A DNA stretch of 64,000 nt from JAUVXJ01 sp034411995 (GCA_034411995.1 DAOUME010000026.1:186001-250000), one strand, 5' to 3'; positions 25,629 through 34,888 are shown, counted from the stretch's first letter. Made by a program: numbers and translations. The notes: generated from the sequence alone by a model not told the origin.

Positions 25629-26633
25629 TCAGGCAGACGGGACAGGTTGGGGAAGGCCACTCCGCGCCGACTCGTAGAGCGCCGACATCGTGGCCACGTT
25701 GGCACGGCTGCTGGCCAGGGACACAGGCAGCGGCGCACCGTCCAGCACGGCAGCGGTCAGGGCCTCCACCTCACACTGGTAGGGGTGGATCTCTGGCAGG
25801 GTCAACTCCTCCTCCTCCGAATCCCGTCGCAGGAGGATCCTGCTCCCAGCGCCGATAGTGTAGGGTCCTTCGACGATCATCGTCCCTTCGGTGCCGAAGA
25901 CCTGAGCCTCGCTGCGCCAGGGAGTGCGAAAGCCGCAATCGAAAACGCCCAACATGGCGCTTTGATAGAGCAGCAGGCCGGCGAAGGTCTCGTCCACGCC
26001 GCTCTCGGCGAGGCTCTGCCACCCGAAGACCTGCTCCGGCTCGCCCGCCATCCGACGGATGAAACTGACCGGGTAACTGCCCACGTCCCACAGCGCCCCA
26101 CCGCCCAGCTCCGGCTTCCAGCGCACGTCATCGGGCCGGTCGAGGAAGAAAGAGAGGGCTCCCCGCACGAGGGTCAACCGGCCTACGGCCCCTTCCTCCA
26201 CCATGCGGCGAGCCTCCCGGAGCAAGGGGTGATGGAGGTACATCACCGCCTCGACCACCACCACGCCAGCCGACTCGGCAGCGCTGAGAATCTGCTCACA
26301 CCCGGCAACGCTGACCGCGAGGGGCTTTTCACACAGGACGTGCTTGCCGGCCTCGGCGGCCCGCACCGTCCATTCCGCGTGAAGGCTGTTGGGCAGCGAG
26401 ACGTAAACGACATCCACGTCCGGATCGTCCAGCAGAGACTGATAGCCGCCATAGATACGGGGTATATCCCACTCCTTGGCGCAAGCCTCTGCCCGCTGGA
26501 GGCTGCGGCTGGCCACCCCAACCAGTTCGGCGCGCTCAGCGGCGCGAATGGCCGGGACCAAACGGCGGTTGATGCGGGCCGTAGAGAGCAGTCCCCACCT
26601 CAGGCCAGTCTCGCTGCGCTGTGCGCCGGACAT
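25629..26633 (-). CDS. Gfo/Idh/MocA family oxidoreductase
   Basis: A 334-residue NAD(P)-dependent sugar oxidoreductase-type protein. The N-terminal Rossmann part includes RWGLLSTARINRRLVPAI and SLPNSLHAEWTVRAAEAGKHV; the classic motif CEKPLAVS follows at about residue 100. The C-terminal alpha/beta domain has GGGALWDVGSYPVSFIRR with the usual catalytic aspartate and the start of the sheet face. These enzymes oxidise or isomerise sugars and sugar derivatives. It is the last gene of the ABC operon, 9 bases after the MalG-type permease, so it probably processes the imported sugar. Confidence 0.87.
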   Translation of the reverse strand: MSGAQRSETGLRWGLLSTARINRRLVPAIRAAERAELVGVASRSLQRAEACAKEWDIPRIYGGYQSLLDDPDVDVVYVSLPNSLHAEWTVRAAEAGKHVLCEKPLAVSVAGCEQILSAAESAGVVVVEAVMYLHHPLLREARRMVEEGAVGRLTLVRGALSFFLDRPDDVRWKPELGGGALWDVGSYPVSFIRRMAGEPEQVFGWQSLAESGVDETFAGLLLYQSAMLGVFDCGFRTPWRSEAQVFGTEGTMIVEGPYTIGAGSRILLRRDSEEEELTLPEIHPYQCEVEALTAAVLDGAPLPVSLASSRANVATMSALYESARSGLPQPVPSA

Positions 26634-26642
26634 GCCCGATCC

Positions 26643-27497
26643 CTATCCCTTCACCGATCCAGCCAGCAGACCGCGGATGAAGAAGCGACCCATGAGCACG
26701 TAGATGAGCAGCGTCGGGAGCGCCGCGATCAGTGCACCGGCCATGACCATGTTCCACTCCTTGATCTGGCTGCCTGCCAGGTTCCGCAGGGCCACGGTGA
26801 TGGGCTGGAGCTCGGGCTTCTGGAGGACTGTGACGGCAAAGAGGAACTCGTTCCAGATGTTGGTGAACTGCCAGATGATGACCACGACAAAGCCCGGCAT
26901 GGAGAGAGGGAAGATCACGCTCCGGTAGATGCCCAGGATCCCCGCGCCATCGATGCGAGCAGCGTCTATCAGATCGGTGGGCACCTCAGCGTAGTAGTTG
27001 CGAAAGATGAGGGTGGTGATAGGGATGCCATAGACCACGTGGACCAGGATCAGACCCCACAGTGTTCCGCCCAGACCCACAGTGCGCAGCGTCTGCGTCA
27101 GCGGAATGAGGATGCTCTGGTAGGGGATGAACATGCCAAAGAGCATCAACGGAAAGACGAAGTTGGCCCCGCGGAACTTCCACTTGGAGAGCACGTAGCC
27201 GTTGAGCGAGCCCAGCATGGAGGAGATGATGGTGGCGGGCACCGTCAGATAGATGCTGTTCATGATGTTGGGACCCAAGCCGCGTAGCCCCTTCTCCGGG
27301 ATGCCAAACCAGGCCGAGCGAAACGTCTCCAGATGTATACTCGACGGCGGGCTCCACAACCTGGAGAGGTCCTGCACCTCGACGAACGTCTTTAGCGAGC
27401 TAGCCGCCAGCACGTAGACTGGCACCAGGAAGACGATGGCAAAGAGGAAGAGCAACAAGTAGATGCCGATGCGCCAGGGGTCGAAGCGCCGGGTCAC
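26643..27497 (-). CDS. Sugar ABC transporter permease (MalG type)
   Basis: A 284-residue inner membrane protein with six predicted helices and the EAA loop DAARIDGAGILGIYRSVI near residue 180, which contacts the ATPase. The C-terminus RGLLAGSVKG is typical of MalG-type permeases. It overlaps the upstream MalF-type gene by 4 bases (ATGA). With the binding protein at 28528 it forms a carbohydrate importer; no ATPase gene lies in the operon, so the MalK-like protein at 31613 probably serves it. Confidence 0.92.
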   Translation of the reverse strand: MTRRFDPWRIGIYLLLFLFAIVFLVPVYVLAASSLKTFVEVQDLSRLWSPPSSIHLETFRSAWFGIPEKGLRGLGPNIMNSIYLTVPATIISSMLGSLNGYVLSKWKFRGANFVFPLMLFGMFIPYQSILIPLTQTLRTVGLGGTLWGLILVHVVYGIPITTLIFRNYYAEVPTDLIDAARIDGAGILGIYRSVIFPLSMPGFVVVIIWQFTNIWNEFLFAVTVLQKPELQPITVALRNLAGSQIKEWNMVMAGALIAALPTLLIYVLMGRFFIRGLLAGSVKG

Positions 27498-28423
27498 AGT
27501 TCCACCTCCTGACGCAGCGTGAAAATGAGATAGGGAAGGACCACCACGGCGACCGTGAGCAGCATGATGATGGAGATGGCGGCCCCCTGAGAATAGTGGT
27601 TGCCCTGGAAAGTCGTTTCGAACATGAAGATGCCCGGCACGTCGGTGACAAAACCAGTTCCCCTGCCGGTCATGGTGAACACCAGGTCGAAGATCTTGAG
27701 CGAGATGTGCCCGAGCATGATCAAGGCGCTGAGGGTTATGGGATGCAGCATGGGCACGATGATATGCCGGTAGACGCCGATCTCGCTGGCGCCGTCCACG
27801 CGTGCGGCCTCGCGTAACTCATCGGGTACGCTGCGCAGACCTGCCAGGTACATAGCCATGGTGTAGCCGGTGAGCTGCCAGGCAGCAGCGATGATCACGG
27901 GGATCAAGGCCACGTGAAAAGGCCCCAGGGAGGAGGTGTCGGTGTACCAACCCCAACGCAGTGTGTCGAGCCCTACGCTATGCAACAGCGCGTTGACCCC
28001 TCGCAGGCGGGTCTCCGTGCCGGGCGCGAAAATCCACTGCCAGATCACCCCGGTGACCACAAAGGAAATAGCCATGGGGAACAGGTAGATGGTGCGAAAG
28101 ACGCTCTCCCCTTTGATCTTCTGATCCAGCAGGATGGCGAGCAGCAACCCAACGAGCACACAGGCCAGGAGGAAGAGAATCGTGAAGAAGAACGTATTCC
28201 AAAGGTCGATGTGGAACCGCCGAGCCGACGTGCCTTCCCCGACCAGGAGCTTACTGAAGTTGTCCACACCGACGAAGGTGTAGTCGGGCTCGACGGTGTC
28301 CCACTTGGAGAGAGACACAGCGGTCGTCCAGCCGATGAACCCGTAGACGAAGATAGCGATGAGGATCATAGATGGCAGAACCATCAAGAAGGCTATCCAG
28401 CGCTCACGGCGCGCATGTGCCAT
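27494..28423 (-). CDS. Sugar ABC transporter permease (MalF type)
   Basis: A 309-residue membrane protein with six helices and the EAA loop REAARVDGASEIGVYRHIIV (about residues 215-235). The N-terminus begins MAHARRERWIAFLMVLPSM. A ribosome site GCGGAGG precedes the ATG. It is followed with a 4-base overlap by the MalG-type gene and preceded, after a 104-base gap with a hairpin, by the binding protein gene. Glucose-type specificity is suggested by the binding protein. Confidence 0.92.
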   Translation of the reverse strand: MAHARRERWIAFLMVLPSMILIAIFVYGFIGWTTAVSLSKWDTVEPDYTFVGVDNFSKLLVGEGTSARRFHIDLWNTFFFTILFLLACVLVGLLLAILLDQKIKGESVFRTIYLFPMAISFVVTGVIWQWIFAPGTETRLRGVNALLHSVGLDTLRWGWYTDTSSLGPFHVALIPVIIAAAWQLTGYTMAMYLAGLRSVPDELREAARVDGASEIGVYRHIIVPMLHPITLSALIMLGHISLKIFDLVFTMTGRGTGFVTDVPGIFMFETTFQGNHYSQGAAISIIMLLTVAVVVLPYLIFTLRQEVEL

Positions 28424-28454
28424 CGCCCACGACCTCCGCTCCCCTCAAGGAGAT

Positions 28455-28494
28455 GGGCGCCGCCGAGAGCGCCATGACCATCCCGGCGACGCCC
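28455..28494 (-). other. Hairpin between binding protein and permease genes
   Basis: GGGCGCCGCCG (28455-28465) pairs with CGGCGACGCCC (28484-28494) with one mismatch and an 18-base loop. Such a structure after the binding protein gene could protect its message and lower permease expression, as known for malE-malF. Confidence 0.4.
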
Positions 28495-28527
28495 ACAGGA
28501 TCCGACAGACGCTTGAGAACCCTGGAC

Positions 28528-29817
28528 CTACTGGCACATGCCGGCATCTACGCAAGCCTGGGCCATCGCTGCCTGGGCAGCTTCGACGTCCAGGTCGGCG
28601 ACGAAGAGGGTCATAGCGTCACCAACGGCGGTGACCCAACCCTCGGACGCCGCTGCGCCGTGGGCCAGGCTGGGCACGATCTCGTTGGAGGCGAAGTCGT
28701 CCATGGCCGACTGGAGGTAGACGTCGTACAGGGAACGATCGCCATCCGTACGCGCCGGGATAGAGCCCTTGATGGGGTTGAAGGCGTCCTGCCCCTCCTT
28801 GGAGCCGCACACGGTGAGCCAGGCGATTGCCCCGTCACGGTTCGGCGCGCCCTTCGGCAGCCCGAAGGAATCGGAGAGCATGATGAAGCTACCCGCTGTG
28901 CCCGGAGAGGGAACGTAGCCGAACTCGACATCGGGCGTCAGCCCGACGGACTTGAAGTAACCCTCAGCCCAGTCGCCCATCACCGTCATAGCCGCGTCAC
29001 CGTCCACCACCAGTTGCGCCGCCTGGTCCCAGGACAGCGCGGAGTGGTCGGCGTTCACGTACTCCATCGCCCGGGCGAAGTCCTCCAAGGCCGCTGTCAC
29101 CCCTGCTCCGTTCCAATCCGTGGTGCCATCCCACAAGCCGCGGTAGTCATCCGGCCCCAGCTCGCCCAGCAAGATGGACTCGAAGAGGTGGATGTCCGCC
29201 CAGACACCGCTGTCCCCCAAGGCCAGCGGCGTCACCCCGGCCGCCATCAGCGTATCTGCCGCCTGGAAGAACTCGTCCAGCGACGTGGGCGCAGTCAGGC
29301 CATTGTCCACGAAGACCTGCTTGTTGTACCACAGGACGTTGGAGCGGTGGATGTTGACCGGCACGCTCCAGATGTCCCCCCCGCTGGAGAGGACCTCGAT
29401 CACTCCAGGTGGGTAGACGTCGAGCCAACCGTTGTCCTCGAAGATGAAGGTTACCGGTTCCATCTTTCCCGCCACCACCCAGGAGTCGATCAACTCGTGA
29501 CCGGCGTGGACCTGGAAGGAGTCCGGCGCGTCGCCCGCCTGCATGCGCGTGGCCAGCACCGCCTTGGCCTCGCTCCCGGCGCCACCGGCCACAGTGGCGT
29601 TGATGATCTCCACGTCCGGATACCGGGCAGCGAAGACCTTGTACATCGCCTCCAGGCCCTCGGCCTCGCCACCGGCGGTCCACCAGCTAAAGATCTCCAC
29701 CGAGCCCGAAGGCCCCGTTGGTGCCTCCGGTGTCGGCGGCGCGGGCGTCCCGCAGGCAGCCAGCAAGGATGCCAACACCATCACGGTCACCAACGCTGCG
29801 AACAGTCTGCGTTTCAT
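28528..29817 (-). CDS. Sugar ABC transporter binding lipoprotein, glucose/mannose type
   Basis: A 429-residue cluster 1 solute-binding protein. A lipoprotein signal (MKRRLFAALVTVMVLASLLAAC split here as hydrophobic helix plus LAAC lipobox, C22) and a proline-rich linker precede the mature domain. EIFSWWTAGGEAEGL, GGAGSEAKAVLATR, VNIHRSNVLWYNKQVF and PLALGDSGVWADIHLFE resemble the glucose-binding GtsA-like group from memory. It captures sugar outside the membrane for the permeases downstream. GGAAGG precedes the ATG. A 359-base leader region separates it from the lacI gene. Confidence 0.88.
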   Translation of the reverse strand: MKRRLFAALVTVMVLASLLAACGTPAPPTPEAPTGPSGSVEIFSWWTAGGEAEGLEAMYKVFAARYPDVEIINATVAGGAGSEAKAVLATRMQAGDAPDSFQVHAGHELIDSWVVAGKMEPVTFIFEDNGWLDVYPPGVIEVLSSGGDIWSVPVNIHRSNVLWYNKQVFVDNGLTAPTSLDEFFQAADTLMAAGVTPLALGDSGVWADIHLFESILLGELGPDDYRGLWDGTTDWNGAGVTAALEDFARAMEYVNADHSALSWDQAAQLVVDGDAAMTVMGDWAEGYFKSVGLTPDVEFGYVPSPGTAGSFIMLSDSFGLPKGAPNRDGAIAWLTVCGSKEGQDAFNPIKGSIPARTDGDRSLYDVYLQSAMDDFASNEIVPSLAHGAAASEGWVTAVGDAMTLFVADLDVEAAQAAMAQACVDAGMCQ

Positions 29818-29844
29818 CTTTCCGCCTTCCTTTCATCACGCGCG

Positions 29845-29911
29845 TCAGGTACTGCTCGACCTATCGCCCAACTGAGCTATCCATGTCATCAGGCTCCCAT
29901 CACCTCCTTTT
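29845..29911 (-). promoter_or_regulatory. Leader with near-perfect Shine-Dalgarno and mini-ORFs upstream of the glucose-type binding protein
   Basis: AAAGGAGGTGATG (29911-29898, minus strand) matches the anti-Shine-Dalgarno almost fully. It is followed by a 3-codon frame (ATG at 29900) whose TGA overlaps a second ATG at 29889 that opens a 14-codon frame ending at 29845, 27 bases before the binding protein ATG. A related arrangement precedes the second binding protein (37178-37212). The rest of 29818-30176 shows no gene and no clear promoter. Confidence 0.35.
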
Positions 29912-30176
29912 CCCTCACCATTCGTACAGAGAACTGAGACGACGAGCCGATTGCCATGATCAGTTGCCCACCGACGCACCTCCCGGCAGATCTGACCCCT
30001 TTCGCAGTCCGGAAAAGGCTGGTCGCCGCCATTCGCGGATCCCTCTTGATCCACCGTGCGACAATCTCGCCTACAAGGGTTGCTGAGCGTTGGCACCGCA
30101 CGCCACTCCATGCGCGGGTTCTGGTTTGTCACACGCCAGGTGTGGTTCGATGGAGCGAAGACGCCTATCTCAGGAA

Positions 30177-31193
30177 TCAGGAAGACATTCGAGGGCCCGT
30201 CGAGCCACGGATGACCAGGGTAGCAGGGAGAACGTGATGGAGTGTCTCCAGCGATTCTCCTCTCAGGGAGCGGAGCAAGAGTTGGGCCGCCAGTTGCGCC
30301 ATTTCGTACGTTGGCTGGCGAATGGTCGTCAGTGATGGCCACACTTGCCGGGCCAGAGGCACGTCATCGAACCCCGCCACCGAGAGAGCTTCGGGCACCG
30401 CGATGCCGCGTTCGTGAGCCGCGGCGAGCACGCCCGCTGCCATGTCGTCGTTGCAGGCGAAGATGGCGGTGGGCCTCAGCTCTGCCGCCAGCAAGGCGTG
30501 ACCGCCTGAGAGTCCAGAGTCGAACTGGAAATCTCCTGGCGTGACCAGGCGGGGATCGAAGGGCAGGTGATGCGCGTCCAGAGCAGCCTTGTAGCCCGCC
30601 AGCCGGTCATGGCTGGCCTGGTGATCCGGGTTTCCCATCACAAAGCCGATGCGTTCGTGACCCAGGGAGAGGAGGTACTGTGTCATGTCGTACCCGCCTT
30701 GCTCATCGTCCGGCGCGACGTAAGGCAAGGGGGCCTGGCGATCACGAGGGGCGAGACGGACAAAAGGAATCTGCTGGCTCCAAAGCTGCTCCAGCAAAGA
30801 GGTGATATTGTCACAAGGAGGAGTGAAGATGAACCCATCCACTGTCTGTTGGGCTACCAGCCGCAGGATCTCTTGTTGATCTGCAGGTCTTTCGATGTCG
30901 CAAGGATTCATCAACATGCCGTAGCCTTCCTCACGGCACTTCTCCAACAGTGCCCTCTGGACGATGTTGATGTAGTTCCACGCGGCGTTGTGGAAGACCA
31001 GGCCCAGAACGTGAGAGCGCCCGCTGGCCAGGCGTTGGGCGGAAACATTGGGCGCGTAGTCCAATTCCCGCACTGCCGCGACGACCTTGGCCCGAGTGGA
31101 TTCGGCGACGAAGGGCTCGTCGTTGATGACCCGGGAGACCGTCTTCGTCGACACCCCCGCATGCCTGGCTACGTCCCCGATGGTAACTGCCAC
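30177..31193 (-). CDS. LacI family transcriptional regulator (of the glucose-type operon)
   Basis: A 338-residue LacI-family repressor. The N-terminal helix-turn-helix and hinge read TIGDVARHAGVSTKTVSRVI and NVSAQRLASGRS, and the rest is a periplasmic-binding-protein-like effector domain (LGLVFHNAAWNYINIVQ, GFIFTPP, SVAGFDDVPLARQVWP). Start is GTG 31193 after GGGGAGG. The gene directly precedes the binding protein of the ABC operon. Two operator-like repeats lie just downstream of its own -10 box, so autorepression released by a sugar is likely. Confidence 0.92.
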   Translation of the reverse strand: MAVTIGDVARHAGVSTKTVSRVINDEPFVAESTRAKVVAAVRELDYAPNVSAQRLASGRSHVLGLVFHNAAWNYINIVQRALLEKCREEGYGMLMNPCDIERPADQQEILRLVAQQTVDGFIFTPPCDNITSLLEQLWSQQIPFVRLAPRDRQAPLPYVAPDDEQGGYDMTQYLLSLGHERIGFVMGNPDHQASHDRLAGYKAALDAHHLPFDPRLVTPGDFQFDSGLSGGHALLAAELRPTAIFACNDDMAAGVLAAAHERGIAVPEALSVAGFDDVPLARQVWPSLTTIRQPTYEMAQLAAQLLLRSLRGESLETLHHVLPATLVIRGSTGPRMSS

Positions 31194-31215
31194 TCCACCT
31201 CCCCCCTGTGAGGTT

Positions 31216-31240
31216 GACAGCGCTGTCTGACAACGCTATC
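31216..31240 (-). promoter_or_regulatory. Tandem operator of the first LacI regulator
   Basis: A perfect 12-base palindrome GACAGCGCTGTC (31216-31227) is followed after one base by a degenerate copy GACAACGCTATC (31229-31240). Together they span from the -10 box into the transcribed leader. LacI-family operators of this size with a central CG are usual. Confidence 0.65.
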
Positions 31241-31269
31241 AGTATAGCACGAATCCCAGCCCTTGTCAA
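31241..31269 (-). promoter_or_regulatory. Promoter of the first lacI gene
   Basis: On the minus strand TTGACA (31269-31264) and TATACT (31246-31241) with a 17-base spacer, touching the operator. The remaining 340 bases to the MalK-like gene (31270-31612) show nothing I can support. Confidence 0.8.
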
Positions 31270-31612
31270 GAGTTGATGCTAGGGGGAACCTCGGAGAACT
31301 GGCCTCTCCTGTACCGAGGTGCAACCCAACACGAGGTCAGGCGTCAGGGACGCGGTGGCATCGTACCTGCAACATGGGCACCTCTCCGCGCCCGCGCAGG
31401 CAGGATTACGGAGGGTATGAGCGGGTCGGCTGCCCTGATCGGCTCAGCCGCTCGCTCGTGTGTTCGAGGCACCTGGCTACGGCGGGGAGGACTGGCTCAC
31501 CTTGCCCTCATGCGGTCTGTGCCACCAGAGAGCACCTTCGTTGGCGCACAGTGTACAATGGCACCGCCCTCGTGTCCGCGTAGCGCCCTACGTGACGGCA
31601 AGCCCCGCGTGC

Positions 31613-32713
31613 TCAGAGAATCGCCTCCTCCGTGTGGGCATCGAAGAGGTGCATGTTGTCCATGTTGAAGACGATCTCCAGCTCCTGTCCCACCGACGCG
31701 GTGCTGCGGGGATCCACCCGTGCCACGAAGGCCTTGTCTCCAATGACCAGGTAGAGATAGCGCTCCGACCCCATAGGCTCTATCACGTCCACCCTGGCCA
31801 TGACTGGAGCTGCTGTAACCCCCACCGGCGTGAATCTCTGGTCGTGGATGTCTTCGGGCCTGATGCCGAAGACCACCTCTTGGCCCAGGTGCTGTTTGAG
31901 GTCGGGAACCCTGTGCCGGGGAACCTCCACCTCGAACCCTCTGGTCTGTATCCTCAAGGAAGCGTCACTGCCCACCAGCTTCGCCTCGAAGAAGTTCATG
32001 GCAGGACTTCCGATGAACCCGGCGACGAACGTGTTCGCTGGATAGTCATAGAGGCGCTGAGGGGTGTCTACTTGCTGCAACACGCCTGCGCTCTGGACCG
32101 CGATCCTGGTGCCCATGGTCATGGCCTCCACCTGATCGTGGGTTACGTAGATGAAGGTCGTTCCCAGTTGCAGGTGCAGCCTGCTGAGCATGGCTCGGGC
32201 CTCCACCCTCAACTTGGCGTCTAGGTTGGAGAGTGGTTCGTCCATCAGGAACACAGCAGGTTCACGCACGATGGCCCGTCCGAGAGCCACCCTCTGTCGC
32301 TGACCGCCTGACAACTGCTTCGGCTTTCGCTGGAGAAGGTCGGCGATGCCCAGCGCCTCCGCCGCCTTCTGCACTCGCTGATTGATCTCTTTCTTGGCCA
32401 TCCTCCGCAGCTTCAAGGCGAAGGCCATGTTGTCGAAAACGCTCATGTGTGGGTACAAAGCGTAACTCTGGAAGACCATGGCGATATCGCGATCCTTGGC
32501 CGGCACGTCATTCACCATGCGGTCGCCGATATAGATCTCCCCCGCGGTCACGTCCTCCAGGCCAGCCAGCAGCCTCAGCGACGTGGACTTGCCGCAGCCC
32601 GAGGGGCCGACCAACACCAGGAACTCCTTGTCGGCGATCTCCAGACTGAGATCGTTCACCGCCACCACTTCGCCAAACGTCTTGGTCACATGGTTGTAGG
32701 TTACGCTGGCCAT
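31613..32713 (-). CDS. Sugar ABC transporter ATP-binding protein (MalK/MsmK/UgpC type)
   Basis: A 366-residue ATPase. Walker A is GPSGCGKSTS (about residue 36), the signature motif LSGGQRQRVALGRAIVR, Walker B VFLMDEPLSNLD and the switch histidine THDQVEAMTMG. Residues 240-366 form the MalK-type regulatory OB domain (FGIRPEDIHDQ). It drives cytoplasmic ATP hydrolysis for a carbohydrate importer. It follows treT with a 27-base gap, so it belongs to the trehalose-type operon. Because it is the only such ATPase in the window, it may also serve the glucose-type permeases. Confidence 0.93.
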   Translation of the reverse strand: MASVTYNHVTKTFGEVVAVNDLSLEIADKEFLVLVGPSGCGKSTSLRLLAGLEDVTAGEIYIGDRMVNDVPAKDRDIAMVFQSYALYPHMSVFDNMAFALKLRRMAKKEINQRVQKAAEALGIADLLQRKPKQLSGGQRQRVALGRAIVREPAVFLMDEPLSNLDAKLRVEARAMLSRLHLQLGTTFIYVTHDQVEAMTMGTRIAVQSAGVLQQVDTPQRLYDYPANTFVAGFIGSPAMNFFEAKLVGSDASLRIQTRGFEVEVPRHRVPDLKQHLGQEVVFGIRPEDIHDQRFTPVGVTAAPVMARVDVIEPMGSERYLYLVIGDKAFVARVDPRSTASVGQELEIVFNMDNMHLFDAHTEEAIL

Positions 32714-32740
32714 CTGGGACCCCTTTCCATACCCACGCCC

Positions 32741-33994
32741 CTAGGGCTGGCTGTCCACCCCCGAAGACAGACGCTTGAACAACTTCAAGTAGTCTCTCAA
32801 GTGCCGTGGCACCAGAAAGTTGAGTCTGACGTGCTCCTTCGCCCTCGCCCCCATCTCCCTCGCTCTGTCCCGGTTGCGCAACAGGTAGATGACCTTTTCG
32901 CCACACTCTTCGGCGTTATGGACGAGGAACCCGTTGTCACCGTCGGTTATCTGAAGGGGTATCCCGCCTACGGCACCGCCCACCACGGCCTGCCCCTTCC
33001 ACATCGCCTCCGCGACCACCAGGCCGAACCCTTCCCTGACCGACTTCTGAATCACGACGTCAGAGCCGGTCTGGATAGCGTTGACCTCCAGGTCGTTGTT
33101 CCTCTCGAAATGGAGGAGATGGATGTCCGGATCGTCGTCGGCGTGCTCCTGGGTGAGCCTGAGATACTCCCACCCTTCAGGATCGTCACTGGCCATGGAA
33201 GCCATCAGCACCAACTGCACGTCCGGGAAGTCCCCTTTCACGATGCGATACGCATCTATGACCCCCAGGGGGTCCTTCCAGGGATCGAATCGCGAGACCT
33301 GCCCGATCACCGGGCGACTTACGTCCACAGAGAGTGCGTCGAGGACCTGCTCCACCCGCTCTGCCGCCAGCGGCCGGTTCTTCGCAGACAATGGATCGAT
33401 GGACGGATGGATGATCGCCAACTCCGGGAAATCGAGGCCCACACCCACGTACTGGCTCATGCTGAACACCGCGGCCTGATATGGGCGCAAGAACGGCACC
33501 ATGAATTCCCAGTACTCCATGTTGGGGTGGGAGGTGTCTATGTGAGACCTCCAGATCCAGTGTTTTCCGGTACCGTTGCGGCTGTAGCTGCGTAGTCCCG
33601 CGGGCTGCGGATCGTGCACCACCACGAAATCGTAGTCACCCTCGAACGCATCAGCGTTCGCGATGTTGTATCGCTCCCATACCAGTTTCATCTCCGGGGT
33701 GAGCAGCAGGTCCATACCCTGCAGGCCGTTGTGGAACGCCTTGGTGACGTTGAAGAACTCGGGTGCGCCGGAGATGACCTGCCACTCCGCAGAGAGGCCC
33801 ACGTCGCACATCAAGGGTACCAGGCTCTGCAGCATCTCTGCAACGCCACCCCCGAAACCAGTGGCGTTGACGTGCACCACGCGCGCTCCCTTCAACTCGG
33901 CCGCGAGTTCGAGTATCTCCTCGATCAAGCTATCGTCGACGATGGCCCGGTAGGACTCCAGCGACTTCTTATGGACTTCGACTCTCTCGAGCAT
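32741..33994 (-). CDS. treT: Trehalose synthase, glycosyltransferring (TreT type)
   Basis: A 417-residue GT4-fold glycosyltransferase of the TreT family. Hallmarks are VVHVNATGFGGGVAEML and FFNVTKAFHNGLQG in the N-terminal domain, HDPQPAGL and WRSHIDTSHPN in the middle, and the nucleotide-sugar site QKSVREGFGLVVAEAMW in the C-terminal domain. TreT reversibly makes trehalose from NDP-glucose and glucose; in Thermococcus its gene lies in a trehalose/maltose ABC operon, exactly as here between permease and ATPase genes. In that setting it probably cleaves imported trehalose to glucose plus NDP-glucose. Confidence 0.9.
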   Translation of the reverse strand: MLERVEVHKKSLESYRAIVDDSLIEEILELAAELKGARVVHVNATGFGGGVAEMLQSLVPLMCDVGLSAEWQVISGAPEFFNVTKAFHNGLQGMDLLLTPEMKLVWERYNIANADAFEGDYDFVVVHDPQPAGLRSYSRNGTGKHWIWRSHIDTSHPNMEYWEFMVPFLRPYQAAVFSMSQYVGVGLDFPELAIIHPSIDPLSAKNRPLAAERVEQVLDALSVDVSRPVIGQVSRFDPWKDPLGVIDAYRIVKGDFPDVQLVLMASMASDDPEGWEYLRLTQEHADDDPDIHLLHFERNNDLEVNAIQTGSDVVIQKSVREGFGLVVAEAMWKGQAVVGGAVGGIPLQITDGDNGFLVHNAEECGEKVIYLLRNRDRAREMGARAKEHVRLNFLVPRHLRDYLKLFKRLSSGVDSQP

Positions 33995-34024
33995 ACGCGA
34001 TCAAGACAACCGCCTTTTCCGTTT

Positions 34025-34888
34025 CTACCCTTTCACCGCCCCGGCCAGATAGTCTGCCCTGAGCCAGCGCTGCATGAGATAGGTGACGATGACCACCGGG
34101 ATGGTGACGATGGTGGCCCAGGTAGCAACCACCGTGGGCCCAGACCGCCCGATAATGTCCAGGATCTGGATGGGCAACGTGGGGTGCAAGAGCGTCAAGA
34201 AGCGAGCATACGTTACCTCATCCCAAGAGAGGAGCCAACTGAATATCGCCGCCACCGAGATGCCAGGAGCCGCCAACGGGATCACTACGCGCAGCAGGGT
34301 GCGAAAGCGGCTGGCCCCATCCACGCTGGCCGCCTCCTCCAGATCCCGCGGGATGGTCTCGAAGGCACCCACCAGGATCCAGGCGCACACGGGCAACACC
34401 AGGATCAGATGTGCGAATACCAGGCCGATGATGCTCTCGTACAAGCCCATACGCAAGAAGAAGACCGCCACAGGTAAGGCGATCCCTATCTCTGGATACA
34501 TCCTGGTGAAGAACAGGCTGAGTATCAGGAAGTACTTGATGTTGGGCGCCAACCGCGAAATGGCATAGGCGCCCGGGACACCGATCACCACAGCTACTAC
34601 CGTGGTGAGAGTGGCCACGATCAAGCTCTTCATGAAAGCTGGGTAGAGGTCCTCGCTATTGAGCACCCGTTCCCACCATTGCGTGGTGAACTTGGTGGGG
34701 AAGTAGGCTGGATGTGGCCTGAAGAACTCGCTGGGATCCATCACAGACAGCGAGACCATAAAATACACGGGGGCGATGGTCGCCGCCACGACCAGCAGGA
34801 CCAGCAGGGCAAGGCCCGCCTTGCCTGCCGCCTTCCTCCAGTTGATTCCTCCGCCTCGGGGTCGTTGCACCAGCGCGGCTTCGCTCAT
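34025..34888 (-). CDS. Trehalose/maltose-type ABC permease (MalG type)
   Basis: A 287-residue membrane protein with six helices. The EAA loop reads EEAASVDGASRFRTLLRVVI (about residue 190), and the C-terminus ends DYLAGAVKG. It overlaps the upstream MalF-type permease by 4 bases and is followed by treT after 30 bases. It forms the membrane channel of the importer fed by the binding protein at 35860. Confidence 0.92.
   Translation of the reverse strand: MSEAALVQRPRGGGINWRKAAGKAGLALLVLLVVAATIAPVYFMVSLSVMDPSEFFRPHPAYFPTKFTTQWWERVLNSEDLYPAFMKSLIVATLTTVVAVVIGVPGAYAISRLAPNIKYFLILSLFFTRMYPEIGIALPVAVFFLRMGLYESIIGLVFAHLILVLPVCAWILVGAFETIPRDLEEAASVDGASRFRTLLRVVIPLAAPGISVAAIFSWLLSWDEVTYARFLTLLHPTLPIQILDIIGRSGPTVVATWATIVTIPVVIVTYLMQRWLRADYLAGAVKG

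Noticed and set aside
25563..27287. Long open frame of 574 codons on the plus strand antisense to the permease and oxidoreductase genes
   Set aside because: It mirrors the codon structure of real minus-strand genes and has low-complexity, histidine- and glutamine-rich content typical of an antisense shadow.
29868..29879. TAGCTCAGTTGG on the minus strand, identical to a common tRNA D-arm
   Set aside because: No anticodon arm, T-loop or acceptor stem follows; it lies in a binding protein leader and is probably coincidence.
28372..29937. Long plus-strand frame antisense to the glucose-type binding protein
   Set aside because: The minus strand has a lipobox, family motifs and operon context; the plus frame has none.
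30083..30094. CTGAGCGTTGGC as a possible second site for the first LacI regulator
   Set aside because: It matches the 12-base operator at only about seven or eight positions and is not near a visible promoter.
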